Assembly (NCBI GenBank): GCA_030653975.1
Contig: JAURYH010000025.1
Coordinates: 1 to 64,000, forward strand
DNA length: 64,000 nucleotides
Direction: 5' to 3'
Source: Hydrogenophaga sp.
GTDB taxonomy: Bacteria > Pseudomonadota > Gammaproteobacteria > Burkholderiales > Burkholderiaceae_C
Every line of letters starts with the position of its first letter. Position 1 is the first letter of the stretch. Below are positions 33,711 through 44,200 of this stretch, in pieces. The notes beneath the pieces were generated by a model that made no database searches, had not been told where the DNA came from, and worked only from the letters and a program-made list of their open reading frames with translations. A program made the position numbers and the translations under genes.

Positions 33711-34775
33711 ATGGCTCTCGTTTCCATGCGCGAACTGCTCGACCACGCTGCGGCGAACGGTTACGGCATTCCGGCTTTCAACGTCAACAACCTCGAACAG
33801 GTGCAGGCCGTCATGGCCGCGGCCGACGAGGTCGGTGCGCCGGTGATCCTGCAGGCCTCGGCCGGTGCCCGCAAGTACGCCGGCGAGGCTTTCATCAAGC
33901 ACCTGATCCAGGCCGCCGCCGAGATGTACCCGCACATCCCGATGGTGATGCACCAGGACCACGGCACCAGCGTCAAGGTCTGCGAAGGCGCCATCGGCCT
34001 GGGCTTCGGCTCGGTCATGATGGACGGTTCGCTGATGGAAGACGGCAAGACGCCGTCAAGCTTCGACTACAACGTCGAGGTCACTCGCAAGGTCGTCGAG
34101 ATGGCGCACCAGAGCGGCGTCACCGTGGAAGGCGAACTCGGCTGCCTGGGCAACCTGGAAACCGGCGACGCGGGCGAAGAAGACGGCATCGGCGCCGAAG
34201 GCAAGCTGGACCACAGCCAGATGCTGACCGACCCCGAAGAAGCCGCCACCTTCGTCAAGGCCACCCAGCTCGACGCCCTGGCGATTGCCATCGGCACCAG
34301 CCACGGCGCCTACAAGTTCAGCCGCCCGCCCACCGGCGACATCCTGGCGATCAGCCGCGTGAAAGAGATCCACGCCCGCATCCCCAACACCCACCTGGTG
34401 ATGCACGGCTCCAGCAGCGTGCCGCAGGACCTGCTGGCCATCATCAACCAGTACGGCGGCCAGATGAAGCAGACCTGGGGCGTGCCGGTGGCCGAGATCC
34501 AGGAGGCCATCAAACACGGCGTGCGCAAGATCAACATCGACACCGACATCCGCATGGCCATGACCGGCGCGGTGCGCAAGTTCCTGGCCGAGAACCCCGA
34601 GAAGTTCGACGCCCGCGAATGGCTCAAGCCCGCCCGCGAAGCCGCCAAGGCGATCTGCAAGCAGCGCTACATCGAGTTCGGCTGCGAAGGCCAGGGCAGC
34701 AAGATCAAGGGCGACACGCTCAGCGTGATGGCGGCGAAGTACGCCAAGGGTGAGCTGGCGCAGAAGGTGGTTTAA
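33711..34775 (+). CDS. fba: Fructose-bisphosphate aldolase, class II
   Basis: The 354-residue enzyme shows class II metal ligands and motifs: [68 protein letters not shown] and [11 protein letters not shown]. It cleaves fructose-1,6-bisphosphate; the length and the GxGNLETG insert match the CbbA-type enzymes of autotrophic and heterotrophic betaproteobacteria. An AGGGGA ribosome-binding site precedes the start. The transcript probably ends at the hairpin at 34931. Confidence 0.96.
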   Translation: MALVSMRELLDHAAANGYGIPAFNVNNLEQVQAVMAAADEVGAPVILQASAGARKYAGEAFIKHLIQAAAEMYPHIPMVMHQDHGTSVKVCEGAIGLGFGSVMMDGSLMEDGKTPSSFDYNVEVTRKVVEMAHQSGVTVEGELGCLGNLETGDAGEEDGIGAEGKLDHSQMLTDPEEAATFVKATQLDALAIAIGTSHGAYKFSRPPTGDILAISRVKEIHARIPNTHLVMHGSSSVPQDLLAIINQYGGQMKQTWGVPVAEIQEAIKHGVRKINIDTDIRMAMTGAVRKFLAENPEKFDAREWLKPAREAAKAICKQRYIEFGCEGQGSKIKGDTLSVMAAKYAKGELAQKVV

Positions 34776-34885
34776 GCCCCCGCGCTCCGGCGCTGCGCGG
34801 GTCGCTGCCCCGGCACCGGGAAGGGGCCCGGTGCCTCCCGGGTTCCGTGGGCTGATCCGGCTGGGGGCGGCCCGGCGCCGGATCG
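34776..34885. repeat. GC-rich repeat family 2, copy downstream of fba with inserted hairpin
   Basis: This copy starts at the fba stop and shares CGCTCC-GGCGCTGCGCGGGTCGCTGCCCC and GGGGGCGGCCCGGC blocks with the copy after pyk. Between them sits a perfect 9-bp hairpin GGCACCGGG/CCCGGTGCC (34812-34820 and 34827-34835) absent from the pyk copy. Confidence 0.75.
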
Positions 34886-34930
34886 TCTGTGTCCCCGACC
34901 GACCTGCGATAATCGCCCGGAATGGTTCGG

Positions 34931-34963
34931 AGCCCGTTGACTGTTCGGTCGCCGGGCTTTTTT
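34931..34963 (+). terminator. Rho-independent terminator after fba
   Basis: AGCCCG (34931-34936) pairs with CGGGCT (34953-34958), with an inner GAC/GTC stem, and is followed directly by TTTTTT. This is a standard intrinsic terminator placed between fba and purC. Confidence 0.75.
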
Positions 34964-34991
34964 CTTGGCTGTCACCCCCTTGCGCCCGATC

Positions 34992-35900
34992 ATGACTTCC
35001 GCCCTGCACACCTCCGCCCTGAACTCCCTGCCCCTGCTCGCGCGCGGCAAGGTGCGCGACAACTACGCCGTGGGCGACGACCGCATCCTGATGGTCGCGT
35101 CCGACCGCATCAGCGCCTTTGACGTGATCATGGGCGAGCCCATCCCCGGCAAGGGCGCGTTGTTGACCAAGCTCAGTTTGTTCTGGTTCGACCAGCTCGG
35201 CCCCAAGGGCCTGAACATCTGCCCGATCCACCTGACCGGCGATGCGCCCGAGAGCGTGGTGTCGGCCGAGGAAGCGCCCCAGGTCACGGGCCGCTCCATG
35301 CTGGTCCAGCGCCTCAAGCCCATCCCGGTCGAGGCCGTGGTGCGTGGCTACCTGGCCGGCAGCGGCTGGAAGGAATACCAGGAGAGCCGTTCGGTCTGCG
35401 GCGTGCCGCTGCCCGAGGGGCTGATGAACGCGAGCAAGCTGCCCGAGCCGATCTACACGCCGGCCGCCAAGGCCGAGATGGGCGAGCACGACGAGAACAT
35501 CACCTTCGAGCAGACCGTGGCCATGATCGGCCCCGAGCTGGCCGCGAAGATCCGCGACATCTCCATCGCGCTGTACAAGGCCGCGGCCGATATCGCGCTG
35601 AAGAAGGGCATCATCATCGCGGACACCAAGTTCGAGTTCGGCCTCGACAAGGCAGGCACCCTGGTGCTGATGGACGAGGTGCTCACGCCGGATTCCTCGC
35701 GCTACTGGCCGCTGGAGAGCTACGTGGTGGGCCAGAACCCGCCGAGCTACGACAAGCAGTTCCTGCGCGACTGGCTCGAAACCGCCCAGGTGGGCGGCAA
35801 GGCCTGGGACAAGACACCGCCCGCGCCGCGCCTGCCCAAAGAGGTGATCGAGAAGACCGCGGCGAAATACCAGGAAGCGCTCACGCGGCTGATGGGCTGA
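34992..35900 (+). CDS. purC: Phosphoribosylaminoimidazole-succinocarboxamide synthase
   Basis: The 302-residue enzyme has [52 protein letters not shown] and [12 protein letters not shown], all typical of SAICAR synthetase of the longer (about 300-residue) type. It catalyses the ATP-dependent joining of CAIR and aspartate in purine synthesis. Related genomes commonly have purE and purK next; here they are displaced by about 5 kb of other genes. Confidence 0.96.
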   Translation: MTSALHTSALNSLPLLARGKVRDNYAVGDDRILMVASDRISAFDVIMGEPIPGKGALLTKLSLFWFDQLGPKGLNICPIHLTGDAPESVVSAEEAPQVTGRSMLVQRLKPIPVEAVVRGYLAGSGWKEYQESRSVCGVPLPEGLMNASKLPEPIYTPAAKAEMGEHDENITFEQTVAMIGPELAAKIRDISIALYKAAADIALKKGIIIADTKFEFGLDKAGTLVLMDEVLTPDSSRYWPLESYVVGQNPPSYDKQFLRDWLETAQVGGKAWDKTPPAPRLPKEVIEKTAAKYQEALTRLMG

Positions 35901-35910
35901 GGCCCGCGGA

Positions 35911-36861
35911 TCAAGTCGCCAGGCCTTCGGCAAACCCGGGCGCCAGGGCCCGACGCAGGAAATCCACAAACGCCGTCACCGCGCGCGGCACGTGGGCCGA
36001 ATAGGGCCGGATCGCGTAGAGCTGTTCAGCGAAGGCGCCCACCGGCTTCCACGCGGGGAGCACCTGCACCAGCTTGCCCGCGAGCAGGCTGGCCTGGGCG
36101 CTGAAGTCGGGCAGCAGCGCAATGCCCAGCCCGCTCAGCGCGGCATCGCGCAGGGCCTCGCTGTTGTTGGCGGCCAGCGAGCCGGACACCTGCACCGTCA
36201 CCCGCTCTCTGCCCGCCGATGCTTTCAAGGGCTCCAGCGTCCAGGCCGGCGTGTCCTGCGAGCGCGGGTAGTGCAGGCAGTTGTGCAGCGCCAGGTCGGC
36301 CGGTACCTGCGGCGTGCCCTGGCGGCGCAGGTAGGCGCGGCTGGCGACCAGCACCGAGCGCGTGGCGCACAGCGTCCAGGCCACGTGGGTGTCGGGCGGG
36401 TTGGCGGTGTGGCGGATCGCCAGATCAAAACCTTCGGTGGCCAGCGACGACAGGCGGTCCGCCATGTCCAGCTCCAGCCTCACCTCGGGGTACGCGCGCA
36501 GGAACTCCGGCAGGCGCGGCACCAGTTGCTGGCGCGCAAACGCCACCGGTGCCGTCACGCGCAGCAGGCCGCGCGGCGCGCCCGCCGCGTCGCGCACCTG
36601 GGCGAAACACTGGGCGATGTGTTCAAACGAGGCCCGGGTGTCGTCCACCAGCCGCTGGCCGGCTTCGGTCAGGCGCACGCTGCGCGTGGTGCGCTGCACC
36701 AGCGCCACGCCGGCGACACGCTCCAGCTCGGCCATGCGCTGGCTCACGGCGGCCTTGCTCACGCCCAGGCGCGCGGCGGCGGCCGTGAAGCTGCCTTGCT
36801 GGGCGAGCACGTTGAGCCAGTGGAAGTGACCCCAGAGTTCGTGGACTTTCTGCTCGTTCAT
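35911..36861 (-). CDS. LysR family transcriptional regulator, divergent from mmsA
   Basis: The 316-residue regulator has an N-terminal HTH (residues about 21-44, with AAAARLGVSKAAVSQRMAEL) and a CrgA-type effector domain (GLLRVTAPVAFARQQLVPRL, GFDLAIRH). It diverges from mmsA, and a perfect ATTGTTCA/TGAACAAT dyad lies between them. It probably senses an intermediate of the substrate degraded through MmsA, such as valine, inositol or beta-alanine catabolites. Its 3' end faces the purC 3' end ten bases away. Confidence 0.88.
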   Translation of the reverse strand: MNEQKVHELWGHFHWLNVLAQQGSFTAAAARLGVSKAAVSQRMAELERVAGVALVQRTTRSVRLTEAGQRLVDDTRASFEHIAQCFAQVRDAAGAPRGLLRVTAPVAFARQQLVPRLPEFLRAYPEVRLELDMADRLSSLATEGFDLAIRHTANPPDTHVAWTLCATRSVLVASRAYLRRQGTPQVPADLALHNCLHYPRSQDTPAWTLEPLKASAGRERVTVQVSGSLAANNSEALRDAALSGLGIALLPDFSAQASLLAGKLVQVLPAWKPVGAFAEQLYAIRPYSAHVPRAVTAFVDFLRRALAPGFAEGLAT

Positions 36862-36868
36862 GGACTCT

Positions 36869-36890
36869 ATTGTTCACTATTTTGAACAAT
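36869..36890. promoter_or_regulatory. ATTGTTCA-N6-TGAACAAT dyad, likely LysR operator
   Basis: A perfect 8-bp inverted repeat with a 6-bp spacer sits seven bases before the LysR start codon, in the region shared with divergent mmsA. It contains the T-N11-A pattern of LysR sites and is strikingly AT-rich for this genome. Confidence 0.65.
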
Positions 36891-36969
36891 CATTTCAGGT
36901 TTTTGGCCTTGTATCGGATGGGCGCAATTCCTACACTGCACCCACCCTTCATCCAGTCCGGGACACACC

Positions 36970-38478
<1,509 letters not shown>

Positions 38479-38496
38479 CTTCCTGCGGGTTGCTTG

Positions 38497-38532
38497 AAGC
38501 CTCGTTGCTCTTTTGGGCGGCGGGGCTTTTTG
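38497..38532 (+). terminator. Rho-independent terminator after mmsA
   Basis: AAGCCTCG pairs with CGGGGCTT (one G-T pair) across a 16-base loop and is followed by TTTTTGTTTT. It lies 18 bases after the mmsA stop. Confidence 0.65.
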
Positions 38533-38580
38533 TTTTCTGCACCTCGTGGGTCGATGGCGTGGCGCGTCCGACTCCGCGAA

Positions 38581-38611
38581 TGTCCCCCGGGCCGGAACGG
38601 CCCGGGGGACA
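38581..38611. repeat. Perfect 13-bp hairpin in the mmsA-AKR gap
   Basis: TGTCCCCCGGGCC and GGCCCGGGGGACA are exact complements around a GGAAC loop. The 308-bp gap between mmsA and the aldo-keto reductase gene (38479-38786) otherwise holds the mmsA terminator and an unassigned promoter region; no gene is seen in it. Confidence 0.8.
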
Positions 38612-38786
38612 TGAGCGGCGCAGAGCGCTCCGGTGCGCCGGGCCAGCGAGCGCCAACCCAGCGGAGCGAGAGGCAACACAGCTAAACGACCACCCAACCC
38701 TCAACAGGGTTGTCGACACAAGGCACTGGGTTTCCAACGGGTTACTGGGTAGAGTGGATAGCCACCAGGCAACAAGGAGGCCCACC

Positions 38787-39827
38787 ATGTACACCGCAGC
38801 TGTCACGCGCTACGACCGCATGCCCTACCGGCACTGTGGCCGCAGCGGCTTGCGATTGCCCGCCCTCTCGCTCGGTCTGTGGCACAACTTCGGCGACAGC
38901 TCGCACCTGGAAACCCAGCGCGCCATGCTGCGCACCGCTTTTGATCTGGGTATCACCCATTTCGACCTCGCCAACAACTACGGCCCGCCCGCCGGCAGCG
39001 CCGAAACCAACTTCGGTGAACACCTGCGGCGCGACTTCCGGCCCTACCGCGATGAGCTGCTGATTTCCACCAAGGCCGGCTGGGACATGTGGCGTGGTCC
39101 GTATGGCCAGGGCGGTGGTTCGCGCAAGTACCTGCTCGCCAGCCTGGACCAGAGCCTCAAGCGCATGGGCCTGGACTACGTCGACATCTTCTATTCCCAC
39201 CGCTACGACCCCGACACGCCGCTCGAAGAAACCATGGGCGCATTGGCCACGGCCGTGCAACAAGGCAAGGCGCTCTACGTGGGCATCTCCAGCTACTCGG
39301 CCGGAAAGACCCGCGAGGCCGCGGCGATCCTGCGCCAGATGGGCGTGCCGCTGCTGATCCACCAGCCGTCCTACAGTCTGCTCAACCGCTGGATCGAGGG
39401 TGAACTGCTCGACACCCTGCAGGACGAGGGCATGGGCTGCATCGCCTTCAGCCCGCTGGCCCAGGGCCTGCTGACCAGCAAGTACCTCGGCGGCATCCCC
39501 GAGGACGCGCGCATCAACCAGCCGGGCGGCAGCTCCTTCAAGATGGAGCACCTGAGCGAGCAGAACCTGAACCACGTGCGGGCGCTCAACGAGATCGCCT
39601 TCAGCCGCGGCCAGAGCCTGGCGCAGATGGCCGTGGCCTGGGTGCTGCGCCAGCCCGGCATGACCTCGGCGGTCATCGGCGCCAGCCGCCTGGAGCAGAT
39701 CGTGGAACTGGCGGGGGCGCTGGACAACCTGGCCTTCAGCGCCGAGGAGCTGACCGCGATCGACCAGTACGCGGTGGAGGGCGGCATCAACCTCTGGAAG
39801 AAGCCCTCGACCGATCAGCGGCCGTAG
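38787..39827 (+). CDS. Aldo-keto reductase, YghZ/GpmA-type L-glyceraldehyde-3-phosphate reductase
   Basis: The 346-residue protein equals the length of E. coli YghZ and shares its motifs: MPYRHCGRSGLRLPALSLGL, FDLANNYGPPAGSAE (catalytic Asp and Tyr), GGGSRKYLLASLDQSLKRMG and DIFYSHRYDPDTPLEETM. Members reduce aldehydes with NADPH and detoxify methylglyoxal or L-glyceraldehyde-3-phosphate. A strong AAGGAGG ribosome-binding site lies nine bases before the ATG. It converges with the thioredoxin-like gene, one base apart. Confidence 0.88.
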   Translation: MYTAAVTRYDRMPYRHCGRSGLRLPALSLGLWHNFGDSSHLETQRAMLRTAFDLGITHFDLANNYGPPAGSAETNFGEHLRRDFRPYRDELLISTKAGWDMWRGPYGQGGGSRKYLLASLDQSLKRMGLDYVDIFYSHRYDPDTPLEETMGALATAVQQGKALYVGISSYSAGKTREAAAILRQMGVPLLIHQPSYSLLNRWIEGELLDTLQDEGMGCIAFSPLAQGLLTSKYLGGIPEDARINQPGGSSFKMEHLSEQNLNHVRALNEIAFSRGQSLAQMAVAWVLRQPGMTSAVIGASRLEQIVELAGALDNLAFSAEELTAIDQYAVEGGINLWKKPSTDQRP

Positions 39828-39828
39828 A

Positions 39829-40737
39829 TCAGCTCAGCACCACGCTGGACAAGCGGCGGCGGTAGGTGGCCACCGTCGGGTCTTCCGGTGGCACCTGGCC
39901 TTCGGCGACCTTGGGCTTGGGCGGTTCGATGATGTCCAGGATGGCGATGAAGGTCTTGCGCGCCAGCTCTTCGCTCCAGGCCTTGTCGCGCATCAGGATT
40001 TCCAGCAGCTCGTCCATGGCGGGCACGAACTGGCTGTGCGCCATCAGTTGCTGGGCGAGCGCGAAGCGGCTCTCGAAGTCGCGCTTGTTGGTGGCGATCT
40101 TGGCCTGCAGCCCGGCGGCGCGGGCCTCGGGGTCGGCTACCCCGTCCTGCGCGTCGCGCGCCTTCATCCAGCGGTTGAGCGAGTCGAGCCGGCGCACCGC
40201 AACGGACTTGGCGATCACCGGGGCAAAGGCCACCTTGGCGTCGTCGTCACGGTCCAGTTCCAGCAGCAGCTTGACCAGGTCGAAGCGTGCGTCGTCGTTT
40301 TCGGGGTCGGTCATCACCGCCTGCTGCAGCTTGGCGAGCGCGCCTTCCACATCGCCTTCTGCGAGCGCGTCCATGGCCTCGGCTTCTTCCGCTGCGGCTT
40401 CCACTTCTTCGGCCGCGGGCAGGTGCTTGTCGAGGAATTCCTTGATCTGGCCTTCTGGCAAGGCGCCCATGAAACCGTCGACCGGCTGGCCGTTCATCAG
40501 CAGCACGCAGGTGGGGATGCTGCGGATGCCGAAGGCCTGGGCCAACTGCTGCTCCTGGTCGGAATCGATCTTCACCAGCTTGAAGCGCCCGGCGTAGTCG
40601 GTCTCGATTTTCTCCAGCAACGGGCCGATGACCTTGCAGGGGCCGCACCAGGGCGCCCAGAAATCGACCAGCACGGGCGTTTGCATCGAAGCTTCGATGA
40701 CTTCGGTTTCAAAGTTGGCGACGGTGACGTTGATCAT
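39829..40737 (-). CDS. cnoX: Thioredoxin-TPR co-chaperone (CnoX/YbbN-like)
   Basis: The 302-residue protein has an N-terminal thioredoxin domain with WCGPC (Cys31, Cys34) and then a TPR-like helical region (about residues 115-285, with acidic EEVEAAAEEAEAM linker). This is the CnoX layout. CnoX proteins are holdases that deliver clients to GroEL and protect them during oxidative stress; the intact CxxC here, unlike the SxxC of E. coli CnoX, implies redox activity as well. It diverges from purE. Confidence 0.85.
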   Translation of the reverse strand: MINVTVANFETEVIEASMQTPVLVDFWAPWCGPCKVIGPLLEKIETDYAGRFKLVKIDSDQEQQLAQAFGIRSIPTCVLLMNGQPVDGFMGALPEGQIKEFLDKHLPAAEEVEAAAEEAEAMDALAEGDVEGALAKLQQAVMTDPENDDARFDLVKLLLELDRDDDAKVAFAPVIAKSVAVRRLDSLNRWMKARDAQDGVADPEARAAGLQAKIATNKRDFESRFALAQQLMAHSQFVPAMDELLEILMRDKAWSEELARKTFIAILDIIEPPKPKVAEGQVPPEDPTVATYRRRLSSVVLS

Positions 40738-40875
40738 GGAAAAGGCTCTGGAAATGGGCGCTCGCCGCAGACGGCGGGGCGCGAAACGTAAAATCGACAC
40801 TTTACCGGAGCGGGGCCGATTTCCCGAACCGGTCCCCCACGCCGGCCCTCCGGGCGCCCGGCAGAAAGCCCCTCC

Positions 40876-41364
40876 ATGAGTTCCATCCAGGTGGGCGTGG
40901 TCATGGGTTCCAGCAGCGACTGGGACACCATGCAGCACGCCGTGCAGATCCTCAAAGACTTCGGCATCACACACGAGGCGCGCGTGGTCTCGGCGCACCG
41001 CATGCCCGACGACATGTTTGCCTACGCCGAGGCCGCCGTCGGCCGCGGCCTCAAGGCCATCATCGCGGGCGCGGGGGGTGCCGCCCACCTGCCGGGCATG
41101 ATCGCCGCCAAGACGGTGGTGCCGGTGCTGGGCGTGCCGGTGATGTCCAAGGCGCTGTCGGGCGTCGATTCGCTGCATTCCATCGTTCAGATGCCCAAGG
41201 GCGTGCCGGTGGCGACGTTCGCGATCGGCCCCGCCGGCGCGGCGAACGCGGCGCTGTTTGCGGTGGCGCTGCTGGCCAACGAAAGCCCGGCCTTGCGCGA
41301 GAAGCTCGAAGCTTTCCGCGCGGCGCAGACCGAAGCCGCCCGCAACATGACCTTGCCGACCTGA
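40876..41364 (+). CDS. purE: N5-carboxyaminoimidazole ribonucleotide mutase
   Basis: The 162-residue class I PurE has [32 protein letters not shown] and [17 protein letters not shown], with the active-site His of the SAHR motif. It isomerises N5-CAIR to CAIR. The gene is separated by four bases from purK and forms an operon with it and the sua5 gene. Confidence 0.96.
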   Translation: MSSIQVGVVMGSSSDWDTMQHAVQILKDFGITHEARVVSAHRMPDDMFAYAEAAVGRGLKAIIAGAGGAAHLPGMIAAKTVVPVLGVPVMSKALSGVDSLHSIVQMPKGVPVATFAIGPAGAANAALFAVALLANESPALREKLEAFRAAQTEAARNMTLPT

Positions 41365-41368
41365 CACC

Positions 41369-42604
41369 ATGAGTCTCAAACCTTTGCTTCCCGGCGCCCT
41401 GTCGGACCGTGGCCAGCAGATGACGCTGGGTGTCATGGGCGGTGGCCAGCTCGGCCGCATGTTCGTGCAGGCCGCCCAGGCCATGGGCTATTTCACGGCG
41501 GTGCTGGACCCGGACCCCGCCAGCCCGGCCGGGCAGATCAGCCACTACCACATACAGACCCCGTACGACGACGAGCAGGGCCTGGCGCAGCTGATGCAGC
41601 GCTGCGACGCCATCACGACCGAGTTCGAGAACGTGCCCGCGCCCGCGCTGCTCACGCTCGGCGCGCACCGGCCGGTGGCGCCGTCGTCGGCCTGCGTGGC
41701 GGTGGCGCAGGACCGCATTGAAGAGAAAGCGCATTTCGTGGCCTGCGGCCCGGTCAGCGGCGTCTACCCCGCGCCCTACGCGGCCATCGAGACGCCCGAA
41801 CTGCTGGCGGCGGTGCCGGCCGATCTGCGGCCCGGCATCGTGAAGACCGCGCGCCTGGGTTACGACGGCAAGGGCCAGATCCGCGTCAAGACCCGCGAAG
41901 AACTCGCCGCCGCCTGGGAGCAGCTCGGCCGCGTGCCCTGCGTGCTGGAAAAGCTGATGCCGCTGCAGAGCGAGTGCTCGGTGCTGGTGGCGCGCGGCGC
42001 CGACGGCAACGTGGTGGCGTTCCCGTTGCAGAAGAACACCCACCACGACGGCATCCTGGCCATCACCGAGGTCTACGACGGTGCGGTGCCGGCGGATCTG
42101 GCGGCGCGCGCCCAGGCCAGCACGGTCGCGATTGCACACCACCTGAACTACGTGGGCGTGCTCTGCGTCGAGTACTTCGTGGTCGACAACGGCCAGGGCG
42201 GCTCGGACCTGATCGTCAACGAGATGGCGCCGCGCCCGCACAACAGCGGCCACTACACGCAGAACGCCTGCGATATCTCGCAGTTCGAGGCGCAGGTGCG
42301 CGCGCTGGCCGGCCTGCCGCTGCCCGTGCCGCGCCAGCACAGCCCGGCCATCATGGTCAACCTGCTGGGCGACCTGTGGTTCAAGCCCAACAGCGTGCGC
42401 GCCCAGGCCAGCGAGCGGCCGGTGTCGCCGCCCTGGGCGCAGGTGCTGGGGCTGCCGGGCATCCACCTGCACCTGTACGGCAAGCTCAGCGCGCGCCCGG
42501 GCCGCAAGATGGGCCACCTGAACATCACCGGCAGCTCGGTGGCGCAGGTGCGCGAGACGACCGCGAAGGTGCTCAACTTGCTCGGCCTGCCCCCGCTGGC
42601 CTGA
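41369..42604 (+). CDS. purK: N5-carboxyaminoimidazole ribonucleotide synthase
   Basis: The 411-residue ATP-grasp enzyme shows LGVMGGGQLGRMFVQAAQ, DRIEEKAHF, PGIVKTARLGYDGKGQ, CVLEKLMPLQSECSVLVARG and NEMAPRPHNSGHYTQNAC. It makes N5-CAIR from AIR, bicarbonate and ATP, the substrate of PurE encoded just upstream. An unusual N-terminal extension of about 20 residues precedes the core. Confidence 0.96.
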   Translation: MSLKPLLPGALSDRGQQMTLGVMGGGQLGRMFVQAAQAMGYFTAVLDPDPASPAGQISHYHIQTPYDDEQGLAQLMQRCDAITTEFENVPAPALLTLGAHRPVAPSSACVAVAQDRIEEKAHFVACGPVSGVYPAPYAAIETPELLAAVPADLRPGIVKTARLGYDGKGQIRVKTREELAAAWEQLGRVPCVLEKLMPLQSECSVLVARGADGNVVAFPLQKNTHHDGILAITEVYDGAVPADLAARAQASTVAIAHHLNYVGVLCVEYFVVDNGQGGSDLIVNEMAPRPHNSGHYTQNACDISQFEAQVRALAGLPLPVPRQHSPAIMVNLLGDLWFKPNSVRAQASERPVSPPWAQVLGLPGIHLHLYGKLSARPGRKMGHLNITGSSVAQVRETTAKVLNLLGLPPLA

Positions 42605-42611
42605 TGCAGCC

Positions 42612-43622
42612 ATGCCGCTCTGCCTGAACGCCAGCGACCCGGCGGCCATCGAGGCCGCCGCGTTGCGGCTGGCCGCGGGTTCGCTGGTCGGCATGCCGAC
42701 CGAAACCGTCTACGGCCTGGCGGCCGATGCCGGCAACGCCAGCGCGGTGCAGCGCATCTTCGAGGCCAAGGGCCGGCCGAGTGACCACCCGCTGATCGTG
42801 CACATTCCGTCCGCCGAACAGGCCGACTGGCGCGCGGCCGTGGCGCCGTTTGCGCACGAGGTGCCGGACTTTGCCGCCGCGCTGATGCAGGCCTTCTGGC
42901 CCGGTCCGCTGACGCTGATCCTGCCACGCCGGCCCGAGGTGGCGGCGGTGGCCGCGGGCGGTCAGGATTCGGTGGGCCTGCGTTGCCCCTCGCACCCGGT
43001 GGCGCAGGCGCTGCTGCTGGCGGCGCGCGCACACGGCGTGCACGGCGTGGCCGCGCCGAGCGCCAACCGCTTCGGCCGCGTCAGCCCCACCACCGCGGCG
43101 CATGTGGCCGAAGAATTCGCCGAGCTGGCGGACGACGCGCTGCTCATCCTGGACGGTGGCGCCTGCCCGGTGGGCATCGAGTCCACCATCGTCGACTGCT
43201 CGCGCGGTGCGCCGGTGCTGCTGCGCCCCGGTATGGTCACGCCGGCGCAGATCGAAGCCGCCTGCGGTCGGCCGCTGCGCGCGCGCGACGAGGCCGCACC
43301 GCGCGCCTCCGGCACGCTCGAATCGCATTACGCGCCGCGTGCCAAGGTGCGGCTGATGGCGGCGCCGCAGCTGCAGGCGGCGCTCGATGTGCTGGGTCCG
43401 GACGCGAAACACATCGCGGTCTACGCCCGTGCAGCGCTGAAAACGGCGCGTGGCATTGCCCTGCGCCGCATGCCCGACGACGCGGCGCGCACTGCGCAGG
43501 CGTTGTTTGCGGTGTTGCGCGAGCTCGATGCCTCCGGCGTCAAGCTGATCTGGGTGGAGACACCGCCCGCCGGAGCGGAGTGGGACGGCGTGCGCGACCG
43601 CCTGCAACGCGCATCGGCCTGA
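42612..43622 (+). CDS. sua5: L-threonylcarbamoyladenylate synthase (Sua5 long form)
   Basis: The 336-residue protein has the YrdC domain (residues about 10-200: GSLVGMPTETVYGLAADA, KGRPSDHPLIVHI, VAAPSANRFGRVSPTTA) and a C-terminal Sua5 domain (about 235-335). It makes threonylcarbamoyl-AMP for the t6A37 modification of ANN-decoding tRNAs. TsaB, another t6A factor, is encoded at 45860. It follows purK by seven bases. A repeat separates it from the convergent SemiSWEET gene. Confidence 0.94.
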   Translation: MPLCLNASDPAAIEAAALRLAAGSLVGMPTETVYGLAADAGNASAVQRIFEAKGRPSDHPLIVHIPSAEQADWRAAVAPFAHEVPDFAAALMQAFWPGPLTLILPRRPEVAAVAAGGQDSVGLRCPSHPVAQALLLAARAHGVHGVAAPSANRFGRVSPTTAAHVAEEFAELADDALLILDGGACPVGIESTIVDCSRGAPVLLRPGMVTPAQIEAACGRPLRARDEAAPRASGTLESHYAPRAKVRLMAAPQLQAALDVLGPDAKHIAVYARAALKTARGIALRRMPDDAARTAQALFAVLRELDASGVKLIWVETPPAGAEWDGVRDRLQRASA

Positions 43623-43628
43623 ACGAAA

Positions 43629-43828
43629 CACCCCCTGCGCCGCTTCGCGTCACCCCCCTCAAGGGGGCGGCACCAGCCGTCCGGCAAAGCCGGCCCGACG
43701 GTGCCCTGGGCTGGACCGCTTCATGCGTCGAGGAAGCGCTCCGGTGCCATTTAATAGCTGATGCGGATTCGCCATCAAGGCGATAGTTTCGTTGCTTCGC
43801 CTTGCCGTGCTGTAGCACCGTCTGCGCT
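43629..43828. repeat. Dispersed hairpin repeat, family 1 copy 3, with second module
   Basis: The first part (43629-43750) matches the other family 1 copies (CCGCTTCGCGTCACC, CCCCCTCAAGGGGG, CCGTCCGGCAAAGCCGG, GCGCTCCGGTGCC). The second part has a TCGCC-ATCAA-GGCGA hairpin (43769-43783) and a GTGCT-GT-AGCAC hairpin near 43806, ending GCTTCAGG at the stop of the opposing gene. It fills the convergent gap between sua5 and the SemiSWEET gene. Confidence 0.8.
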
Positions 43829-44089
43829 TCAGGATCGCCCGAAACGCAGCTTCATGGTCAGGATGGCCAGCGCCAGCACCAGGGTGATCGCGTTGGCCAC
43901 GACCACGGGCCAGGCGCCCAACATCAGGCCGTAGGCCAGCCACATCACGATGCCCAGCGTGAAGCTGCTGTACATGCCCAGCGAGATGCCGCTCACGTCC
44001 CGCGTCTGGAAGGTGTGCCAGGCCTGGGGCAGAAAGCTGAACGTGGTCAAGAAGGCGGCGAAGTAGCCGATAAGGTCGTCAGGGCGCAT
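43829..44089 (-). CDS. SemiSWEET family transporter (MtN3/saliva type)
   Basis: The 86-residue protein has three hydrophobic helices and the PQ-like motif LTTFSFLPQAWHTFQTRDVSG, followed by SLGMYSSFTLGIVMWLAYG. This is one SemiSWEET half-transporter that dimerises to move small sugars or similar solutes. ATG at 44089 fits the family length; an upstream in-frame ATG would add 14 residues. Substrate unknown. Confidence 0.85.
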   Translation of the reverse strand: MRPDDLIGYFAAFLTTFSFLPQAWHTFQTRDVSGISLGMYSSFTLGIVMWLAYGLMLGAWPVVVANAITLVLALAILTMKLRFGRS

Positions 44090-44200
44090 AGACGCGAATG
44101 ATAAGAGGGGTCGTGGTTCTGTGCCGGCCACACGGTCGATGCGAGGGGCTGTCTGGTCTGGCTGTCGGGCTGAGAGGCGGCGCGATGCCCTCCCCCGCGC

